Shown: positions 25,701 to 34,672 of the stretch, one piece after another
How positions within the stretch are numbered: the first letter of the stretch is position 1
Layout: each line of letters begins with the position of its first letter
Source: Bacteroidales bacterium
Lineage (GTDB): Bacteria > Bacteroidota > Bacteroidia > Bacteroidales > UBA932
Length of the DNA stretch: 64,000 bases
Assembly (NCBI GenBank): GCA_024398125.1
Contig: JAKSJO010000004.1
Span: 1-64,000, forward strand
Direction: 5' to 3'
Made by a program: the position numbers and the translations under genes
Notes under the pieces: model-generated
Told to the model about the DNA's origin: nothing
What the model saw: the letters and a program-made list of their open reading frames with translations, nothing else
Database searches by the model: none

Positions 25701-27830
25701 GCTTATGCCGATCCTGTAACGGACTTCATTTCCGCTGAAGATGTTGCCGGCCTTGCTGCATGAGCCGCTGGAACAGCCTTCAGCTTCAAGGAACAGGCTT
25801 ATATAGCTGGTCACGCTTATACCTCTGTCCCAATCCAGAGTTTCGCCGGTCGCGTCCGTCACGGCGATGTTGTAGCTGATATGCTGACTCGACGCATCAG
25901 GGTCAGTCTGGTACATTATGCTGAAGCTGCCATCAGTCTCCGGAGCGATCTCCCTGGTCTCGGTCTTGCCGTTGCAGCGTATTGTACATAGGATCTTCGC
26001 TGCCCCCAGACTATGTCCGCTGTAGCTTATCAGCCTTCCGCGCAGAGGAACCTCGTCACCTGGAAGGTACAGTCTTTCGTCTTCCTCGGTTTCCAGCTCG
26101 AAGCTTGGCAGGACGAATTCGTCCACGACCATGTCGGTAGAGGCAAGATGACGGCCTCCGCTCAGAATCTCGATGGAAAAGCGTCCGTTGCGCTCTGCTT
26201 CCAGCTTGAATGAACCGGAAACGGAACCGAACTCGTTGGTAAGAAGGTCGAGAGATGCGACCTCGTTGTATTCCGGATCGCGGAGAATCGCCTTTATTCT
26301 TGTTCCCTCGCCAACTGTCTTGAACTCGGAGCCGCTGTAATATGCAATAGCCTTGAACTGGACTTCCTCGCCAGGATGGAAGGCTGCTCTGTCCTTCATC
26401 ACGATTCCGTTCATGTAGCTTTCATGTCCGCCCTCTTGATAGGAACTGAGGCTAAGCTTTTCGCTGTTGAGCTCCCGGCCGTTTCTGCCGGTTCCGCGTC
26501 CGTAGACGTCATATCTCCAAGGTTCTTTGCTGTAGCGCCTGACCAGACTTTCCGGGAGATAGACGAATCCGTTGCTGAAGCTCTGGGCCTTGAGTGTGTT
26601 GCTTGACTTTCCGTTGCGGGCTGAAATGATGATGTCCGCTTTCTCCACAGGCTTGCCGCTCTTTGCGTCAGCGAGGAATACTGCGGTTCCCTTGCTGTCG
26701 CTTTTCATGGCGATGCTGTAGCTGTGACGGCTGTATTGAAGGGTCTGTTTTACCTTCCCGCTGCTGCATTCTATTCCGTACTCGCCGTCATCGATGGAAG
26801 GAATTGTCCAGCTGACGCTGTCTGCAACATGATAACTGTTCACGGCATTTGCAATCTTTCCGCTGTGGATGACCTTGTTGTCCTTGAGAATCTTTATTGT
26901 CATCTCGCTGATGTTGGTCAGCTCAGCCTTGAGGATACCGTCCCTGACGGAGAAACTGATGCTCTTGCCGTCCATGTTCTCGATCAGGGTCTTCGCAGTC
27001 GTGCAGCGCTCCGCGATCAGCTTCTCGTCTCCGCTGAAGGCCTTGCGACGCCGCTCGAATTCCTCGCAGCGCTTGCGGAAGCTGAGGTATTCCTCGCTGG
27101 AGGCATCATTCTGGCGCATTTTGTCGTAACGTTTGCTGAGAAGAATCTCCTCGGCCATCAGTGCCGCTGCCTTGCCGCTGTATCTGGCGATGAATCCGTC
27201 AAGGTCGCTTTCGACGAATGGTCGGGATATGCTTGAGTATTCGATAAAGGCAAGTTTTGGATAAGCGTCACCGCATTTTTCGCGGAGGAGCCCGGCGATG
27301 CGGCTGTTCATGCCTTCGTGGCCGACGATTGACCAAAGGGCATACTCATAATCGTCGACAGGCTTCACGGCATTGCCGTATTTGAGTGAAGGAATATATC
27401 TGTCCTTTGAATGGAATTCCTTATGGCATGCAGCCTCCAGCTCCTCCCTGTGCTCAACTGCGTACTGAAGCAGGTCGCGCTGGCAGGAATAGTTGCTGAG
27501 ATAGAAGAATCTGAGAACAGGGATGCCGGTCGCGTTCAGCTCGTTCTCGAAGTCGCTGTTTGCCTGCTGACGGTCCTTCCAGTTGATGTTCGCCCTTGTC
27601 TGGGCGGCCAGCTCGCCGGCATGATAGAAGTCGTAGAGGCGGTCGCCGTCCAGTGCCGCCTTCTTTATCTTCTCGAGTATTTCAAGCTGGGTCTTGGGAA
27701 GGTCGGCCTTGCTTGCCGCTTCATATTCCTTCCATAGTCTGTTCAGGTCGTTCTGTGGTGTAAATCCTTGGAGCATGATGCATATGATTGCCAGGGCTGC
27801 AACAGCCGCTGCTTTGGTAAGGTTTCTCAT
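22743..27830 (-). CDS. Alpha-2-macroglobulin family protein without thioester
   Basis: 1695 residues with a signal peptide (about 1-25). The N-terminal 280 residues are helical, followed by MG-type beta domains. The central A2M domain lies near residue 1030-1100 (PFLHTDEHGMISLDFTNKD), and the C-terminal alpha/alpha toroid contains CADGGFAWFAG. Bacterial A2Ms trap attacking proteases; many carry a CxEQ thioester, and I do not find that motif here. Bacteroidota commonly encode such large thioester-less forms, whose role is unclear. The start codon overlaps the folC stop (ATGA), so the two are translationally coupled. Confidence 0.87.
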   Translation of the reverse strand: MRNLTKAAAVAALAIICIMLQGFTPQNDLNRLWKEYEAASKADLPKTQLEILEKIKKAALDGDRLYDFYHAGELAAQTRANINWKDRQQANSDFENELNATGIPVLRFFYLSNYSCQRDLLQYAVEHREELEAACHKEFHSKDRYIPSLKYGNAVKPVDDYEYALWSIVGHEGMNSRIAGLLREKCGDAYPKLAFIEYSSISRPFVESDLDGFIARYSGKAAALMAEEILLSKRYDKMRQNDASSEEYLSFRKRCEEFERRRKAFSGDEKLIAERCTTAKTLIENMDGKSISFSVRDGILKAELTNISEMTIKILKDNKVIHSGKIANAVNSYHVADSVSWTIPSIDDGEYGIECSSGKVKQTLQYSRHSYSIAMKSDSKGTAVFLADAKSGKPVEKADIIISARNGKSSNTLKAQSFSNGFVYLPESLVRRYSKEPWRYDVYGRGTGRNGRELNSEKLSLSSYQEGGHESYMNGIVMKDRAAFHPGEEVQFKAIAYYSGSEFKTVGEGTRIKAILRDPEYNEVASLDLLTNEFGSVSGSFKLEAERNGRFSIEILSGGRHLASTDMVVDEFVLPSFELETEEDERLYLPGDEVPLRGRLISYSGHSLGAAKILCTIRCNGKTETREIAPETDGSFSIMYQTDPDASSQHISYNIAVTDATGETLDWDRGISVTSYISLFLEAEGCSSGSCSKAGNIFSGNEVRYRIGISGGSSRDAQRENLSISWELARGGRTVLDGSANPGDELKFDMGGKESGLYELKARLVTRTPSGREITASSMSRFILLRDSDKVLDAEIDDVFRLIEGDDIAVQFGAGSGPVWMIVEIYGTGNKPLVSKLLDYGKDGESFMDIIRFDFKEEWSDKVLFKAFYFRNGRQHEYSHLFDRSEKATSLPLEFTRFEDRTAPGKSYSFQIRSKAGIECLAAIFDKSSEAIAGNFWDRVWNWNSDAPGIYYSVICGKDETGWGPVLYKGAGRRMMSVNSAAIESMAVMDEARIMEAPVMKSTAVQADMNSVETEEAVSMAEDMHVREDFSTTIAFEPFLHTDEHGMISLDFTNKDKLSTFVISLFAHDKSMNNATLRREMVVTVPVKVSTVEPQLLYTGDVWQLRASLSSNEEMSISGTFRIERGGEVYSEMVSVPAGGEILLSHEMRFDEAGISDIKVSFIPDDRSQGGDAILIHIPVIKAAQTITEAHSAIFMPGMSREDIIKSLRKQFVNSNGKDAELREVSILDLIKEAVPGQIADATSDSYSPDAVSLSRSLYARMLCEELGVPADRAIMDKEIAKLLECTCADGGFAWFAGMEASPIVTATVIYRIASVRARGHELSEALENAVMAAASYLDEQQFNDSSRPYWRGRLSMEQYMYVRSLVPEIAFNPDNAGKKALSDFRKEAEKFLTPSKNRGTKGEILAKARRIIILDNLTGSDEGIALAKAWGIRSNTSSRLEKSSEKDIESLVQYAVEHKSGGMYFPNAVMPYRGLLESEAHAHALLCELLDNHGHSGVAEGLRLWLMVQKENQKWSEDPGFIEALAAVMKGSDETLGMSVISLSCSSEIPFSKIKASGNGMKVSRTYYRFVNGKKVELRSGDELKLGERILAEYSIHNDENRSFGRIIAGRPACMRPVDQLSGYRWDYWGCYRIVRASATEFLMDVLPEENLIYSEEFFVTQAGSFTSPVVTVESIYAPHYRANSASMKVIRSN

Positions 27831-29116
27831 AGTCTTTCGAAATATGTGACAGCCTCGGATACTACAAAAGTGCTGCCACCTATGTAAATGACGGTATTTT
27901 CAGGATCTTTCTTGCTGATATCCATCGCTCTGGTGATTCCATCGGCGACGCCCCCGCAGTTCTCCAGACGGTCTTCCGGCAGCCCTTCAAGACAGCGCTG
28001 ATAGAGCTCGTCTGCAGACATGGCACGTGCGGTCCCGGGGCTGACAAGAATGTAATGCGCCTCGCGCGGCATTAGCGGAAGGATGCCCGACAGGTCTTTG
28101 TCCTTCATGATTCCATAGACGATTAGCAGTCTCCGGCCGCTGTCGATCAGGCGTTGGAGCTGGGCGAAATTCTTCTTAAGGGCAGGCGGGTTGTGGCCGA
28201 TGTCGCAGATGACGTCAGGACGGCTGTACAGCTTCTCCCAGCGCCCGTGGAAGTCCATCCTTGCCGCAGTGTGCGCTATCGCGTCCAGTATGACGCCGTC
28301 AGCGGAATAGCCCAGGATTTCGAGCGCTCTAAGGGCTGTGCGCAGATTTTCTCCCTGGTACTCTCCCTGGAGATCGAGCATTTCAGTGGATGGTATGGGC
28401 GAATCGTCGGCAAAGACAAGCCGGCAGCCGACTTCGGATGCCTTTGCCTTGAAGACTTCGGCGACGGATGGATCGGCGGCTCCGGCCAAGGCAGGCACAC
28501 CGCACTTGAAGATGCCGGCTTTTTCTCCGGCAATAGCCTCCACGGTGTCGCCAAGCATGGCACAGTGATCCAGTCCGATGCTCGTCACTATGCTGAGTTC
28601 GGGGATGAGTATGTTGGTACTGTCAAGCCGTCCGCCAAGCCCGGCTTCGATGACGGCGAAATCCACCTCTTTTGCCGCGAACCAGTCGAAGGCCAAGCCG
28701 GTCGTTATCTCGAAGAAGCTCAGATCGAGTGCGTCGAAATCCTTCTCATGGCTGCAGATGAAGTCCCAGACTTCCGCTTCGCTGACAAGCTCAGCCTTGC
28801 AGGCGCCATTGCGTCCGTCGATGATGCGCATGCGCTCGCGGAAATCGATGATGTGCGGAGATGTGTATAGTCCGACGCGGAGCCCTTGGGCGGCCAGTGC
28901 GCTTGCGATCATGTTGGACACGGATCCCTTGCCGTTGGTTCCGGCGACATGTATGCTGCGGAACTTTCCGGACGGCTTTCCGAGCAGCCCGTCAAAGTCG
29001 TACATGTGTTGGAGCCCCGGCTTGTATGCTTCGTTGAATCCTGTGTTCTGGACCGATGGGAAGCGGACGAACAGCGCCTCGAGCTTTTCCTGATATGCTT
29101 TTCTGGTGAATTCCAT
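27827..29116 (-). CDS. folC: Folylpolyglutamate synthase / dihydrofolate synthase
   Basis: 429 residues from ATG 29116. An ATG at 29146 lies within a likely -7 box, so the later start is preferred. The ATP-binding loop is HVAGTNGKGSVSNM at residues 56-69, with the family features YTSPHI, FEITTGLAFDWFA and GLDHCAMLGDTVEAIAGEKAGIFK. FolC adds glutamate to dihydropteroate and extends the glutamate tail of folates in the cytoplasm. It is followed by the A2M gene with a 4-bp overlap, a pairing with no evident metabolic reason. Confidence 0.94.
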   Translation of the reverse strand: MEFTRKAYQEKLEALFVRFPSVQNTGFNEAYKPGLQHMYDFDGLLGKPSGKFRSIHVAGTNGKGSVSNMIASALAAQGLRVGLYTSPHIIDFRERMRIIDGRNGACKAELVSEAEVWDFICSHEKDFDALDLSFFEITTGLAFDWFAAKEVDFAVIEAGLGGRLDSTNILIPELSIVTSIGLDHCAMLGDTVEAIAGEKAGIFKCGVPALAGAADPSVAEVFKAKASEVGCRLVFADDSPIPSTEMLDLQGEYQGENLRTALRALEILGYSADGVILDAIAHTAARMDFHGRWEKLYSRPDVICDIGHNPPALKKNFAQLQRLIDSGRRLLIVYGIMKDKDLSGILPLMPREAHYILVSPGTARAMSADELYQRCLEGLPEDRLENCGGVADGITRAMDISKKDPENTVIYIGGSTFVVSEAVTYFERL

Positions 29117-29143
29117 TTTTTCTCCGATTATTGCTTCTGTTTT

Positions 29144-29151
29144 CAAATTTA
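29144..29151 (-). promoter_or_regulatory. Promoter -7 element of folC
   Basis: TAAATTTG on the minus strand, 27 bp upstream of ATG 29116. It overlaps the alternative start at 29146 and so helps decide the folC start. Confidence 0.55.
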
Positions 29152-29180
29152 ACTATTTTTACTGCATTATTGATACTGAT

Positions 29181-30335
29181 ATGGACGGAAACAGGTCGGC
29201 TTTAGACTCCACTTACATCATTGACGGAATCTCCCGGGAACTGACCCCGGCGCAGATTCTGGATGCCTGCCTGGCCGAACCGGGCTCGATCGTGCATGAC
29301 TGTGCAAAGACTGAACCTATCATCGACGAGGCTCTCGACACGTCCATCAAGGCCTGCGATACTTCCACTTCGAGAATAGGGGAGTATCTCGACAAGGTCA
29401 TGCGCCTTCGCTATTCCCGCAAGAACTTCCTGAACCCATTCCCTGAAAGCTATGCGAAGGGACGGGTGGCCGCGGCTCTGATCGATGCCATCTGGCGTCG
29501 TGGACATTTCCGTCTTGGCAACCTTACGCTGGATGCGGCATGGAAGTGGGACAGCGCCCCTCTGGGCAACATGGCGGCATTCTATTCTTCCGTGGAAGCG
29601 GCCTGCGACTATATCGATGCGCTCGGTCTGCGCATACATGAATATCATTTCGAGGAAGTGCCCGGTGCCTCTTCGGTTCTGTTCCGTCCGCATATCCTTC
29701 CGACCGAGGGAGTGGACGAGGAAAGCGACGCCGAGGCTTACAGCGAGCGTGCCGGAGTGGACAATCCGTCCCTGGGCGCGCGAAGAAAGCATCCTGCAAG
29801 CTTCCGGCCTGATCCAAAGAGCTGGATAATCTATGTGCCTTTCGAGGTCTGCAGCCACAGGCTTGGCGGTTCGTTGCTGAGCCGTGTTCAGGGCGCTACC
29901 GGTGAATTGCCGCCGGCGATACTCGATGCCGACTACTTCATGGACTGCTACGAGGTGGTACGCGAGCTTGTCGAGGACAACATCATTCTGTCGGGCATGA
30001 CCGTCAGTGGAGGTGGACTGCTGACTGCCTTGAAGACCATGGCGGCGGATGACATCGGTGCCGAGATAGACCTGTCCGGACTTATTGCCGCAACCGGAGA
30101 AAGCAATCTTGTGAGACTGCTGTTCTCGGAAGTGCCCGGAGTGGTCTTCCAGATTGCAGACATTGACTATGACTACATAGATGCGGAACTGCTTCTCCAG
30201 GACGTTGCATTCTATCCTCTGGGCCATCCTGTGGCCGGAACGACCGAGGTGACGATATGCATGTCTGAGAAGAGCGGAATCCAGAATATCCTCGAATCGA
30301 TCATAAGGAGCCAGAGCTCCGAAGGAGAAGACTAA
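29181..30335 (+). CDS. AIR-synthase-related protein of unknown role
   Basis: 384 residues from ATG 29181; an upstream ATG at 29106 would run back through the folC promoter and is rejected. The C-terminal part (MTVSGGGLLTALKTMA, then LLFSEVPGVVFQI) resembles the C-terminal domain of the PurM/PurL family, in which (D/S)xGGL and FSE(S/V)PG motifs bind nucleotide. The N-terminal half has no motif I recognise. It could be a stand-alone relative of phosphoribosylformylglycinamidine synthase kept in Bacteroidota, but it is far too short for PurL and no other pur gene is nearby. Function is unknown. Confidence 0.7.
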   Translation: MDGNRSALDSTYIIDGISRELTPAQILDACLAEPGSIVHDCAKTEPIIDEALDTSIKACDTSTSRIGEYLDKVMRLRYSRKNFLNPFPESYAKGRVAAALIDAIWRRGHFRLGNLTLDAAWKWDSAPLGNMAAFYSSVEAACDYIDALGLRIHEYHFEEVPGASSVLFRPHILPTEGVDEESDAEAYSERAGVDNPSLGARRKHPASFRPDPKSWIIYVPFEVCSHRLGGSLLSRVQGATGELPPAILDADYFMDCYEVVRELVEDNIILSGMTVSGGGLLTALKTMAADDIGAEIDLSGLIAATGESNLVRLLFSEVPGVVFQIADIDYDYIDAELLLQDVAFYPLGHPVAGTTEVTICMSEKSGIQNILESIIRSQSSEGED

Positions 30336-30347
30336 CCACATATAGAC

Positions 30348-31727
30348 ATGGCTGAATATGCAAACAAGCCGGCTTCGAAGAGGCCAGGCAAGCCAAAGAT
30401 ATTCGTGCTGGATACAAACATAATCCTGCACGACCATAAATGTATACGCAAGTTCCAGGAAAACAACCTTGTGATTCCAATGGCGGTCATCGAGGAACTG
30501 GACAAGTTCAAGAAGGGAAATGATGCGCTTGCATTCAATGCACGCGGCTTCGTACGCGAAGTGGACAGGCTGAGCGATGGCCGTACCTTCGCCCAGAGCG
30601 GCATCAGCCTCGGACGCAATCTTGGCTGGCTCAAGGTCGAGCCGAATCATCCTTTCTCGGAAGAGTTCAAGGACCTTTTCAAGGATGACATCCAGGATCA
30701 TCGCATCCTTGCCACTGCCATGTGGGTGCGCGATAACAATCCTGGTACCTTCGTGGCTCTCGTGACCAAGGATATCAACCTGCGCATGAAAGCCAAGGCT
30801 GCGGGAATGGTGGTCCAGGACTACCTTACCGACAAGGTTGAGGATGCAAAGGTCGAGGGCTCCCAGAAAGAGATCATCTCCGATGCAGTGGATCCCGACC
30901 TGCTCCAGAAGCTCGCATACGGACCGGAGTCTTCGCTGCCTTGGCAGGAGCTGTTCAAGAAGGAACCGAAGGCTAACCAGCTTTACCGATTCTCGTGGAA
31001 GGGAGCTGCGGACAAGGAACGGATATGTGCCCGCTATGACGAGGAGTCGGGACGCGTCAAGCTGGTGAAGACACGCGAGGCTTACGGTATCCGTCCGCGC
31101 AATGATGAACAGAAACTGGCCCTGGATGCATGCCTGAACAAGGATGTGAAGCTTGTGGCGCTGACCGGAGGCGCCGGAACGGGAAAGACTCTGCTGGCCC
31201 TCGCCGCGGCTCTTGAGCAGGAGAAGGACTATGACCAGATTATCCTTACCCGTCCGACCATCACGCTTGGCAACCAGGATATCGGCTATCTGCCCGGTGA
31301 CCAGAAGACCAAGATGAGCCCGTATCTCATGCCGATGATGGACAATCTCAATGTAATCAAGGCCCAGTTCCGTCCTTCGTCGAAGGAGGCTCTCAAGATA
31401 GAGTCGATGCTCAAGGAGGAAAAGCTGCTCATAAGCCCGCTCGCGTACATTCGTGGACGCAGTCTCGGCAAGGTCTACTTCATCGTCGATGAGGCCCAGA
31501 ACCTCACTCCGCACGAAGTCAAGACCATCATCACCCGCTCCGGAGAGGGAACAAAGATGGTTTTCACCGGAGATATTTTCCAGATAGACCAGCCTTACCT
31601 CGACCAGTGGTCAAACGGTCTTACCCATCTTGGCGAGAAGATGGCCGGCCAGAAACTGTTCGAGCATATCTTCCTCAGGAAGGGCGAGAGAAGTGAATTG
31701 TCGGAAATCGCTGCGAAACTGTTGTAA
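30348..31727 (+). CDS. PhoH-family ATPase with PIN domain
   Basis: 459 residues. An N-terminal PIN RNase domain (about 17-150) starts FVLDTNIILHD and has the acidic residues of VIEELDKFKKG and TKDINLRMKA. The C-terminal PhoH ATPase (about 235-459) has Walker A GGAGTGKT near residue 273-280 and Walker B YFIVDEAQNLTPHE near 380. PIN-PhoH proteins (YlaK/PhoH2 type) couple ATP-driven unwinding to RNA cleavage. It lies 12 bp after the previous gene and may share its transcript. Confidence 0.92.
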   Translation: MAEYANKPASKRPGKPKIFVLDTNIILHDHKCIRKFQENNLVIPMAVIEELDKFKKGNDALAFNARGFVREVDRLSDGRTFAQSGISLGRNLGWLKVEPNHPFSEEFKDLFKDDIQDHRILATAMWVRDNNPGTFVALVTKDINLRMKAKAAGMVVQDYLTDKVEDAKVEGSQKEIISDAVDPDLLQKLAYGPESSLPWQELFKKEPKANQLYRFSWKGAADKERICARYDEESGRVKLVKTREAYGIRPRNDEQKLALDACLNKDVKLVALTGGAGTGKTLLALAAALEQEKDYDQIILTRPTITLGNQDIGYLPGDQKTKMSPYLMPMMDNLNVIKAQFRPSSKEALKIESMLKEEKLLISPLAYIRGRSLGKVYFIVDEAQNLTPHEVKTIITRSGEGTKMVFTGDIFQIDQPYLDQWSNGLTHLGEKMAGQKLFEHIFLRKGERSELSEIAAKLL

Positions 31728-31775
31728 AATCCAGAACCTTTGTTCTATTGTACAAGAGTATTCGGCTTTTTTGTG

Positions 31776-31783
31776 TAAATTTG
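31776..31783 (+). promoter_or_regulatory. Promoter -7 element of ppdK
   Basis: TAAATTTG, 41 bp before the start codon; no convincing -33 TTTG at the right spacing. Confidence 0.5.
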
Positions 31784-31824
31784 CAGTTTGAAACTGAAGA
31801 AATTTAATAAATACAGAATTTTAT

Positions 31825-34551
31825 ATGCAAGACGTTAAGAAAAGAGTATATCGCTTCGGTGGAAAGACCGCTGAGGGCGATGGTACCATGAGGGAGCTCC
31901 TTGGTGGAAAGGGAGCAAACCTTGCCGAGATGTGCAAGCTCGAGATTCCTGTTCCAGCAGGATTCACCATCACTACCGAGTGCTGTACCGAGTATTATGA
32001 GCTCGGTGGCGGCTATACTGATGGCCTCAAGGCAGAGGTTCACCTCGCTCTCAAGGCTACCGAGAAGATCATGGGCATGAAGTTCGGCGATCCTAAGAAT
32101 CCGCTTCTTGTAAGCTGCCGTTCAGGCGCACGCAGCTCAATGCCAGGTATGATGGATACAATCCTCAACATCGGTCTCTGCTCGGCTACCATTCCTGGAA
32201 TGATCGAGAAGACCGGCAATCCTCGTTTCGTATACGATGCATACCGCCGTCTGATCATGATGTACTCTGACGTCGTTATGGAGAAGGCAGAGGGCATCGA
32301 GCCAGAGGATGGCAAGGCTATCCGCCAGCAGCTTGACAAGATGATGGAGGACCTCAAGGAGGCTAAGGGCTACAAGTCAGATACCGAGATTACCGCAGAG
32401 GAGCTCAAGGAGCTTGCCGAGGCATTCAAGGTACGTATCAAGGAAGTTCTCGGTGTAGAGTTCCCTGACAGCGCAGAGGCTCAGCTCTGGGGCTCTATCG
32501 GTGGTGTGTTCAAGTCTTGGAACGGAAAGCGCGCCATCAAGTATCGTCAGATCGAGGGAATTCCTGATGACTGGGGTACTGCAGTAAACGTCCAGTCAAT
32601 GGTGTTCGGTAACATGGGCGAGACTTCAGCTACCGGTGTAGCTTTCTCACGCAACCCTGCAAACGGTGACAACAAGTTCTACGGTGAGTGGCTTATCAAT
32701 GCTCAGGGTGAGGACGTGGTTGCCGGTATCCGTACTCCTAATCCGCTCAATATCGCAACCAAGAGCGCACAGAACGCTCACCTCGCATCACTCGAGGAGG
32801 CTATGCCTGAGGTATATGCTGAACTTGATGCTATCCGTCTCCATCTCGAGGAGCACTTCAACGATATGCAGGACATCGAGTTCACCATCCAGGAGGGCAA
32901 GCTCTGGATGCTTCAGTGCCGTATCGGCAAGAGAACCGGTCTCGCTGCTCTCAACATGGCAATGGACATGCTCGAGGAGGGTATGATCGATGAGAAGACT
33001 GCTGTGACCAGAGTTTCTCCTGCACAGCTCGATGAGATTCTTCACCCAATCCTTGACCCTGCTTCTGCAAAGAAGGCAAAGCCTGTTGCATACGGTCTTC
33101 CTGCATCTCCAGGCGGTGCTGTAGGTACCATCGTGTTCACCAACGCTGACGCGGTTGCAGCTGCAGCTGAGAAGAAGAACGTCATCCTTGTCCGCGAGGA
33201 GACCTCTCCAGAGGACGTTGAGGGTATGCGTGCAGCTGCCGGTATCCTTACCATGAAGGGCGGTATGACCTCTCACGCTGCACTCGTTGCACGTGGATGG
33301 GGCAAGTGCTGTATCGTAGGCTGCGAGGATATGAAGATCGACCTCGAGAACAAGTGCGTATGGTTCAAGGGCGCCGAGGACAAGAAGTACTATGAGGGAG
33401 ACAGCTTCTCGCTCAACGGTGCAAAGGGTGCCGTATACGCTGAGGCTATCGAGACCATGGATGCATCCGATAACCCACGTTTCGTGAAGTTCATGTCGAT
33501 TGCTGACAAGTTCCGCACCATGGGTGTCCGCACCAACGCTGATACTCCAGAGGATGCTGCCCGCGCACTTTCATTCGGCGCAGAGGGTATCGGCCTCTTC
33601 CGTATCGAGCACATGTTCTATGGAAAGAACTCAGAGACTCCGCTCAGCAAGCTTCGCAAGATGATTCTCTCCAAGACTGATGAGGAGCGCCGTGCTGCCC
33701 TCGCAGAGCTTGAGCCATTCATGAAGGCTGCTGTAAAGGGTACCATGAAGGTTATGGACGGCAAGTCAGTTACCTTCCGTCTCCTCGACCCACCTCTCCA
33801 TGAGTTCGTTCCTCAGACCGAGGACAAGAAGGCTGAGCTTGCAAACGAGCTCCATATCGATGCAATCGATGTAGAGAAGCGTGGTGAGGCTCTCCATGAG
33901 GTAAACCCTATGATGGGTCACCGTGGAGTACGTCTCCATATCACCTATCCTATGATTTCCGAGACCCAGTTCCGCGCAATCTTCACTGCTGCGGCTGAGC
34001 TCAAGAAGGAGGGATTCAACCCTATGCCTGAGATCATGGTTCCTGTGACCGTTTCAGAGCGTGAGATCCGCTTCCAGAAGGCTATCTGCGAGAAGATCAA
34101 GGTTGAGGTTGAGGCTAAGTATGCAATCCTTCTCGACTATAAGTTCGGTACCATGATCGAGATCCCACGCGCAGCTCTTACCGCTGACCGCATGGCTCGT
34201 ACCGCAGAGTTCTTCTCATTCGGTACCAACGACCTTACCCAGATGACCTTCGGCTTCTCTCGTGACGACGTAGGTACCTTCATGGGTGACTACCTCGGAA
34301 ACAAGATCATCGACGCTGACCCATTCAAGACCATCGATACCAAGGCTGTAGGTAAGCTCGTTGAGATCGGTATCCAGGGTGGCCGCTCCCAGAGAGCACA
34401 CCTCAAGTGCGGTATCTGTGGTGAGCACGGTGGCGATCCAGAGTCAATCAAGTTCTTCAACAAGATCGGTGTTGACTATGTTTCATGCTCTCCATTCCGT
34501 GTTCCAATCGCACGTCTTGCAGCAGCACAGGCAGCAATCAGCCAGAAGTAA
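31825..34551 (+). CDS. ppdK: Pyruvate, phosphate dikinase
   Basis: 908 residues, the typical PPDK length. The N-terminal ATP-grasp domain begins with RFGGKTAEGDGTMRELLGGK, the swivelling phosphohistidine domain carries GGMTSHAALVARGWGKCC (catalytic His near residue 483), and the C-terminal PEP/pyruvate domain ends with the catalytic Cys of CGICGEHGGDP. It interconverts pyruvate, ATP and phosphate with PEP, AMP and pyrophosphate, feeding glycolysis or gluconeogenesis. Codons are strongly biased, as in highly expressed genes. It has its own promoter and terminator. Confidence 0.97.
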   Translation: MQDVKKRVYRFGGKTAEGDGTMRELLGGKGANLAEMCKLEIPVPAGFTITTECCTEYYELGGGYTDGLKAEVHLALKATEKIMGMKFGDPKNPLLVSCRSGARSSMPGMMDTILNIGLCSATIPGMIEKTGNPRFVYDAYRRLIMMYSDVVMEKAEGIEPEDGKAIRQQLDKMMEDLKEAKGYKSDTEITAEELKELAEAFKVRIKEVLGVEFPDSAEAQLWGSIGGVFKSWNGKRAIKYRQIEGIPDDWGTAVNVQSMVFGNMGETSATGVAFSRNPANGDNKFYGEWLINAQGEDVVAGIRTPNPLNIATKSAQNAHLASLEEAMPEVYAELDAIRLHLEEHFNDMQDIEFTIQEGKLWMLQCRIGKRTGLAALNMAMDMLEEGMIDEKTAVTRVSPAQLDEILHPILDPASAKKAKPVAYGLPASPGGAVGTIVFTNADAVAAAAEKKNVILVREETSPEDVEGMRAAAGILTMKGGMTSHAALVARGWGKCCIVGCEDMKIDLENKCVWFKGAEDKKYYEGDSFSLNGAKGAVYAEAIETMDASDNPRFVKFMSIADKFRTMGVRTNADTPEDAARALSFGAEGIGLFRIEHMFYGKNSETPLSKLRKMILSKTDEERRAALAELEPFMKAAVKGTMKVMDGKSVTFRLLDPPLHEFVPQTEDKKAELANELHIDAIDVEKRGEALHEVNPMMGHRGVRLHITYPMISETQFRAIFTAAAELKKEGFNPMPEIMVPVTVSEREIRFQKAICEKIKVEVEAKYAILLDYKFGTMIEIPRAALTADRMARTAEFFSFGTNDLTQMTFGFSRDDVGTFMGDYLGNKIIDADPFKTIDTKAVGKLVEIGIQGGRSQRAHLKCGICGEHGGDPESIKFFNKIGVDYVSCSPFRVPIARLAAAQAAISQK

Positions 34552-34571
34552 TTTCTAAAAATACCATAAGA

Positions 34572-34607
34572 AGGAAGGATGTCCGCTTGGGGCGTCCTTC
34601 TTTTTTT
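34572..34607 (+). terminator. Terminator of ppdK
   Basis: GAAGGATGTCC and GGCGTCCTTC form a stem with one imperfection, followed by seven T. Confidence 0.8.
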
Positions 34608-34618
34608 GTTTATTTTGT

Positions 34619-34626
34619 TATATTTG
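34619..34626 (+). promoter_or_regulatory. Promoter -7 element of the DPP11 operon
   Basis: TATATTTG between the ppdK terminator and the peptidase gene, 46 bp before ATG 34673. Confidence 0.55.
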
Positions 34627-34672
34627 CTGATTGGTGGATAAATATGCTGAAGCAACCACTATCTTGTTTGAT

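Noticed and set aside
29202-31514. A 770-codon open frame on the minus strand
   Set aside because: It lies antisense to two genes with recognisable domains (AIR-synthase-like, PIN-PhoH), has no known motif, and is the usual by-product of GC-rich third positions.
34631-34672. N-terminal extension of the S46 peptidase from an earlier ATG
   Set aside because: It would put polar residues before a good signal peptide and begin only a few bases after the -7 element.
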